A stretch of DNA of 33,028 nucleotides, taken from positions 2,696,722 to 2,729,749 of the forward strand of contig BFEA01000156.1 in the NCBI GenBank assembly GCA_003427395.1, given 5' to 3'. Source of the stretch: Chara braunii (lineage: Eukaryota; Streptophyta; Charophyceae; Charales; Characeae). The notes below the pieces were generated by a model. The model worked only from the letters and a program-made list of their open reading frames with translations, was not told the DNA's origin and ran no database searches. How positions within the stretch are numbered: the stretch's first letter is position 1; the number at the start of each line of letters is the position of its first letter. Of this stretch, positions 30,346 through 33,028 are shown piece by piece. Position numbers and translations under genes: made by a program.

Positions 30346-30647
30346 TTGTCATCTGGGATCTGTTTTGTTGCCCCCTGTTCTGTNTTATTTGGCTGTTCCC
30401 TTCCTCTTTTCTTTGCCTCTTTGCCNTTTGGCTGTGTGCAAGTGGGTCTATATGACACATGGGGGTGGGGGCAGCCGCCGCTCAACCTACATCCACTTGG
30501 GCGGCCTTGTATGCAAGAGGTTCTGAACAGGGGGAGTTATAAGGAAGAAGACAAAGAACTGAATTCATTTTTTTCTTTTTTTCTTTTTTTTGCATTTGCG
30601 CTCTGATATTCTTCTGACAATATATATCAGACGACGCCCAGGCTACT
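30346..30647. other. Unassigned, with T-rich run
   Basis: Contains N bases (30384 and 30426), a T-rich run (30569-30594), and a stem CTGATAT/ATATCAG around 30605-30630. No gene. Confidence 0.5.
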
Positions 30648-30728
30648 ACAATACAGAGCAAGCAGAGTGCAGTCGTGTTGGCACGAAACGAACGAACGAA
30701 CGAATCTAGGTTTTCGAGGCGCAGCTAC

Positions 30729-30777
<49 letters not shown>

Positions 30778-30787
30778 AATACAGAGC
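30648..30787 (+). mobile_element. Short retroposon with 42-base poly(A) and 12-bp target duplication
   Basis: ACAATACAGAGC at 30648-30659 and 30776-30787 flank a 75-base body (AAGCAGAGTGCAG... to ...CTACATATT) and a run of about 42 A. It contains GAAC repeats. This is the pattern of LINE-machinery insertion of a truncated transcript. Confidence 0.85.
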
Positions 30788-30892
30788 GAATGCAAACGTT
30801 GGTTGAATAACAATTTGCACTACTTGCTATATACGGACTACAAACACTTCTTCACGAGAAAAAGGAGGAGAAACATATGTTGGGCTGTCCAT

Positions 30893-31090
30893 CTGCTCTT
30901 TCTTGTAATTTTGAATACTAGACCAACCTACTAACATGCAAATAGGTATTAACTTTTAAGAACGTAGTCAACACCACAAAGAATAAAGAAATCCCATCTA
31001 GACCTACTATATGAAAATTGATATTTGAGTAAAGAAGCCATGATCGTATTGTTTCAACAAAATGGAATTTAGCTGTATAATTCTCAAAGG
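30893..31090 (-). pseudogene. nad4 fragment of mitochondrial origin (numt)
   Basis: Minus-strand reading shows ENYTAKFHFVETIR, YSNINFH, VGLDGISLFFVVLTTFL, then in another frame IPICMLVGWSSIQNYKKEQ. This is the conserved transmembrane region of NADH dehydrogenase subunit 4. Seven bases (30950-30956) separate the two frames. Extra codons also appear in RSWLL and HIVG relative to the usual spacing. Only about 65 codons remain. It is a nuclear copy without start or function, and no other mitochondrial sequence is seen beside it. Confidence 0.85.
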
Positions 31091-31110
31091 ACCCGGAAAG
31101 TGATGCCACC

Positions 31111-31620
31111 ACTCTCTACCTCCATAGCTTAGGCATTCATCCTACTGCTACTACTACTACTGCTACGCCATTGAGGTCTTCACGGTCACCCTCCTGCTGA
31201 TCCCCTCTTCCTTCCTCCCCCTCAACCTCTACTCCCTTCNCTGCTACTACTACTACTGCTACGCCATTGAGGTCTTCACGGTCACCCTCCTGCTGATCCC
31301 CTCTTCCTTCCTCCCCCTCAACCTCTACTCCCTTCCTTCACTCTTCACCATAGCCTAGCCTGAGGTCCTTCACTCTCTACCTCCATAGTTTATAGGCCTT
31401 ATCCTGCTGCTACTACTACTACTGCTACGCCATTGAGGTCTTCACGGTCACCCTCCAGCCGGTCCCCTCTTCCTTCCTCCCCCTAAGCCTCTACTCTCTT
31501 CCTTCACTCTTCACCATACACTGGCTTGAGGTCCTTCACCCTCCACCTCCATAGCTTCTTAGGCCTTCACCCTGCTACTACTACCACTACTACTACTACT
31601 ACCACCATAGCTTAGGCCCT
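31111..31620. repeat. Minisatellite of ~170-255-bp units
   Basis: Units of CACTCTCTACCTCCATAG, then GCTACTACTACTACTGCTACGCC and ATTGAGGTCTTCACGGTCACCC, then a CCTCTTCCTTCC tail. Copies start near 31111, 31366 and 31535. An extra copy of the middle follows the N at 31240, so the copy number there may be an assembly artefact. Confidence 0.85.
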
Positions 31621-31625
31621 AACCC

Positions 31626-31630
31626 TGCTG

Positions 31631-31662
<32 letters not shown>

Positions 31663-31670
31663 GCTACCAG

Positions 31671-31707
<37 letters not shown>

Positions 31708-31715
31708 GCTACCAG

Positions 31716-31752
<37 letters not shown>

Positions 31753-31760
31753 GCTACCAG

Positions 31761-31792
<32 letters not shown>

Positions 31793-31795
31793 TTG
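31626..31795. repeat. CTA triplet array with a 45-bp higher-order unit
   Basis: CTA runs interrupted by GCTACCAGTA at about 31663, 31708 and 31753, giving a regular 45-bp period. Confidence 0.95.
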
Positions 31796-32166
31796 CTACG
31801 CCGTGGAGGTCTTCCCTGTCAAACTCCAGCTCTGCCTAACTTTACGCTCTAGGCGGAGCTGCAGCATGTCATCGACTGCGGGGTAATGTGTTGCCTCACT
31901 CATCGCTACTGAATGATATACTCTTTGCAACCCCGGCTTCCAGCCTCCCTTGGCTGGGGTACTGCTGCCGCTTCCGGTGTGCCAGGCCTACTGGAGGTTC
32001 CTGCCCAGAATATCATTGCAATCCGCCATCCAACTACGGGGCCTGTATCTAACCTGAAAGCTGCCTAGGTACGGGACTGAACATTCATGACCACTTTTGG
32101 AAGCCACGGGACCTTTCTAATAAGCCTATTGGACTTCACTTGGGCCGAAGTTGGGCATATACCTGA
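31796..32166. other. Unassigned non-coding
   Basis: Moderate GC, no repeat or coding frame recognised. Some short palindromes around 31930-31960 (CAGCCTCCCTTGGCTGGGG). Confidence 0.5.
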
Positions 32167-32330
32167 GTTGCTGGAAAATCCCTACCGGGTACTTTACCAA
32201 ATTCAACCTTTGTCCTTGTAGCCGTGTTGCCGGAAAATCCCTACGGGGTACTCGGCAAATTCTATTTTAAATTTGTCCTTGTCGCCGTGTACCCAGTAGG
32301 GAAATTTCTACTTTTGTCCTTGTCGCCGTC
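32167..32330. repeat. ~60-bp repeats, one partly inverted
   Basis: Units at about 32167 and 32227 share TTGCYGGAAAATCCCTAC-GGGTACT and TTTGTCCTTGT-GCCGTGT. The third (32289 on) carries GTACCCAGTAGGGAAATTT, the inverted form of AAAATCCCTACGGGGTAC (32234-32251), followed by the direct tail CTTTTGTCCTTGTCGCCGT. Confidence 0.7.
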
Positions 32331-32936
32331 CTGGCCTTGCTACGAAGTCCATACGGTGTCCAATTTCAGTCCTATCCCTGTAGTTCTACCCATTTCTGAC
32401 CTACCCCTACTGGGACACAGAAATCACAGCAGGAGAACAGAGTAAATCCTGGTCACACAGGCATGCATACATCACCCATAAGGTCGCACAGGCACGGAAA
32501 ACACCACAAAGCAAAACGGGCTCAAACCTAGAAATGTCAGCAAACGGATCAATGACATATTATGGAAACATGAAAAAGGTTGTTCAGACTGAAAACTGCC
32601 TGTGTACTGTTTATCCCTTATCTTTTTGCCTTTATCACTTATCCTTTTGCCTGTGTGGCTTGTCCGTAAACAAAAACTTAAGTAGCTGGGCTGGGAAAGG
32701 ACTGATGGTTCAAACTTCAAATGTTTAAATTTTGTTTCCTTTTCTGAATCTGGTCCGCCTGCAAAATGTGCACGGTTTGTGCTTGCTTCTTCTGCACGTG
32801 GTGTGCTTTGTAACAGTGGGGTACGCAACTGAGCTGTGACCCCGCTTTTCGTAGCTGTAACGCGACAGCAACTGTGCAGTACTCTGTCTTGGGTGGGGAA
32901 CCTTCCGTGCTTCCCGTTCTTCTACTTCTTCTTTCT
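32331..32936. other. Unassigned non-coding
   Basis: No convincing gene. A minus-strand frame (32472-32828) is open for 118 codons without a family motif. A short duplicated TTATCYTTTTGCCT segment lies near 32610-32660. Confidence 0.5.

Positions 32937-33028
<92 letters not shown>
32937..33028. repeat. GT then GA dinucleotide repeat at the window edge
   Basis: (GT)n from 32937 to about 32960, then (GA)n running off the end of the window. Confidence 0.98.

Noticed and set aside
31626-31795. Coding poly-amino-acid repeat
   Set aside because: No supporting frame or flanking domain; it is a simple triplet array.

Overview
The window is repeat-rich nuclear DNA of a streptophyte plant or alga. A charophyte such as Chara is my best guess, recalled from family resemblance and not tested. 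The clues are plant-style LTR and non-LTR retroelements, a Penelope-like element with a GIY-YIG nuclease upstream of its reverse transcriptase, and a nuclear copy of mitochondrial nad4. I see no intact host gene. Scattered N bases (27.5-31.3 kb) show an unfinished assembly.

Layout. 1-2024: non-coding DNA with degenerate tandem repeats and foldbacks. 2025-6303 (minus): a decayed Penelope-like element whose reading frame runs zinc knuckle/coiled coil, SAP-like domain, GIY-YIG endonuclease, CxC linker, then an RT cut off before its catalytic YxDD. 6542-6876: a MITE with a TAA target duplication. 7262-7465 (plus): a possible first exon of a host gene, ending exactly at an LTR.

7466-27256 (minus): one large (about 19.8 kb) Ty3/gypsy-type LTR retrotransposon with two 1221-bp LTRs and a PBS resembling the tRNA-Arg type. 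Its order on the minus strand is 5' LTR, leader, gag, protease, RT-RNase H, integrase, a second gag-like ORF in the position where env would be, about 7.4 kb of non-coding DNA full of tandem repeats and small perfect hairpins, polypurine tract, 3' LTR. All ORFs are broken by frameshifts and TAG/TGA stops, never TAA.

27270-29511 (plus): the C-terminal part of a LINE ORF (RT motif C through the zinc-binding domain), abutting the LTR element. 29.5-30.8 kb: short retroposed tails with target duplications. 30893-31090 (minus): a nad4 fragment of mitochondrial origin. 31.1-33.0 kb: minisatellite, CTA-triplet, inverted-repeat and GT/GA arrays.

The most unusual signals are (1) several hairpin families in the retrotransposon 3' region in which loop and surroundings stay similar while the two stem arms change together, (2) a second gag-like ORF after integrase with a plausible splice acceptor, (3) a Penelope-like element with gag- and SAP-like modules fused to the nuclease and RT, and (4) a stop-codon spectrum that points to methyl-cytosine decay.
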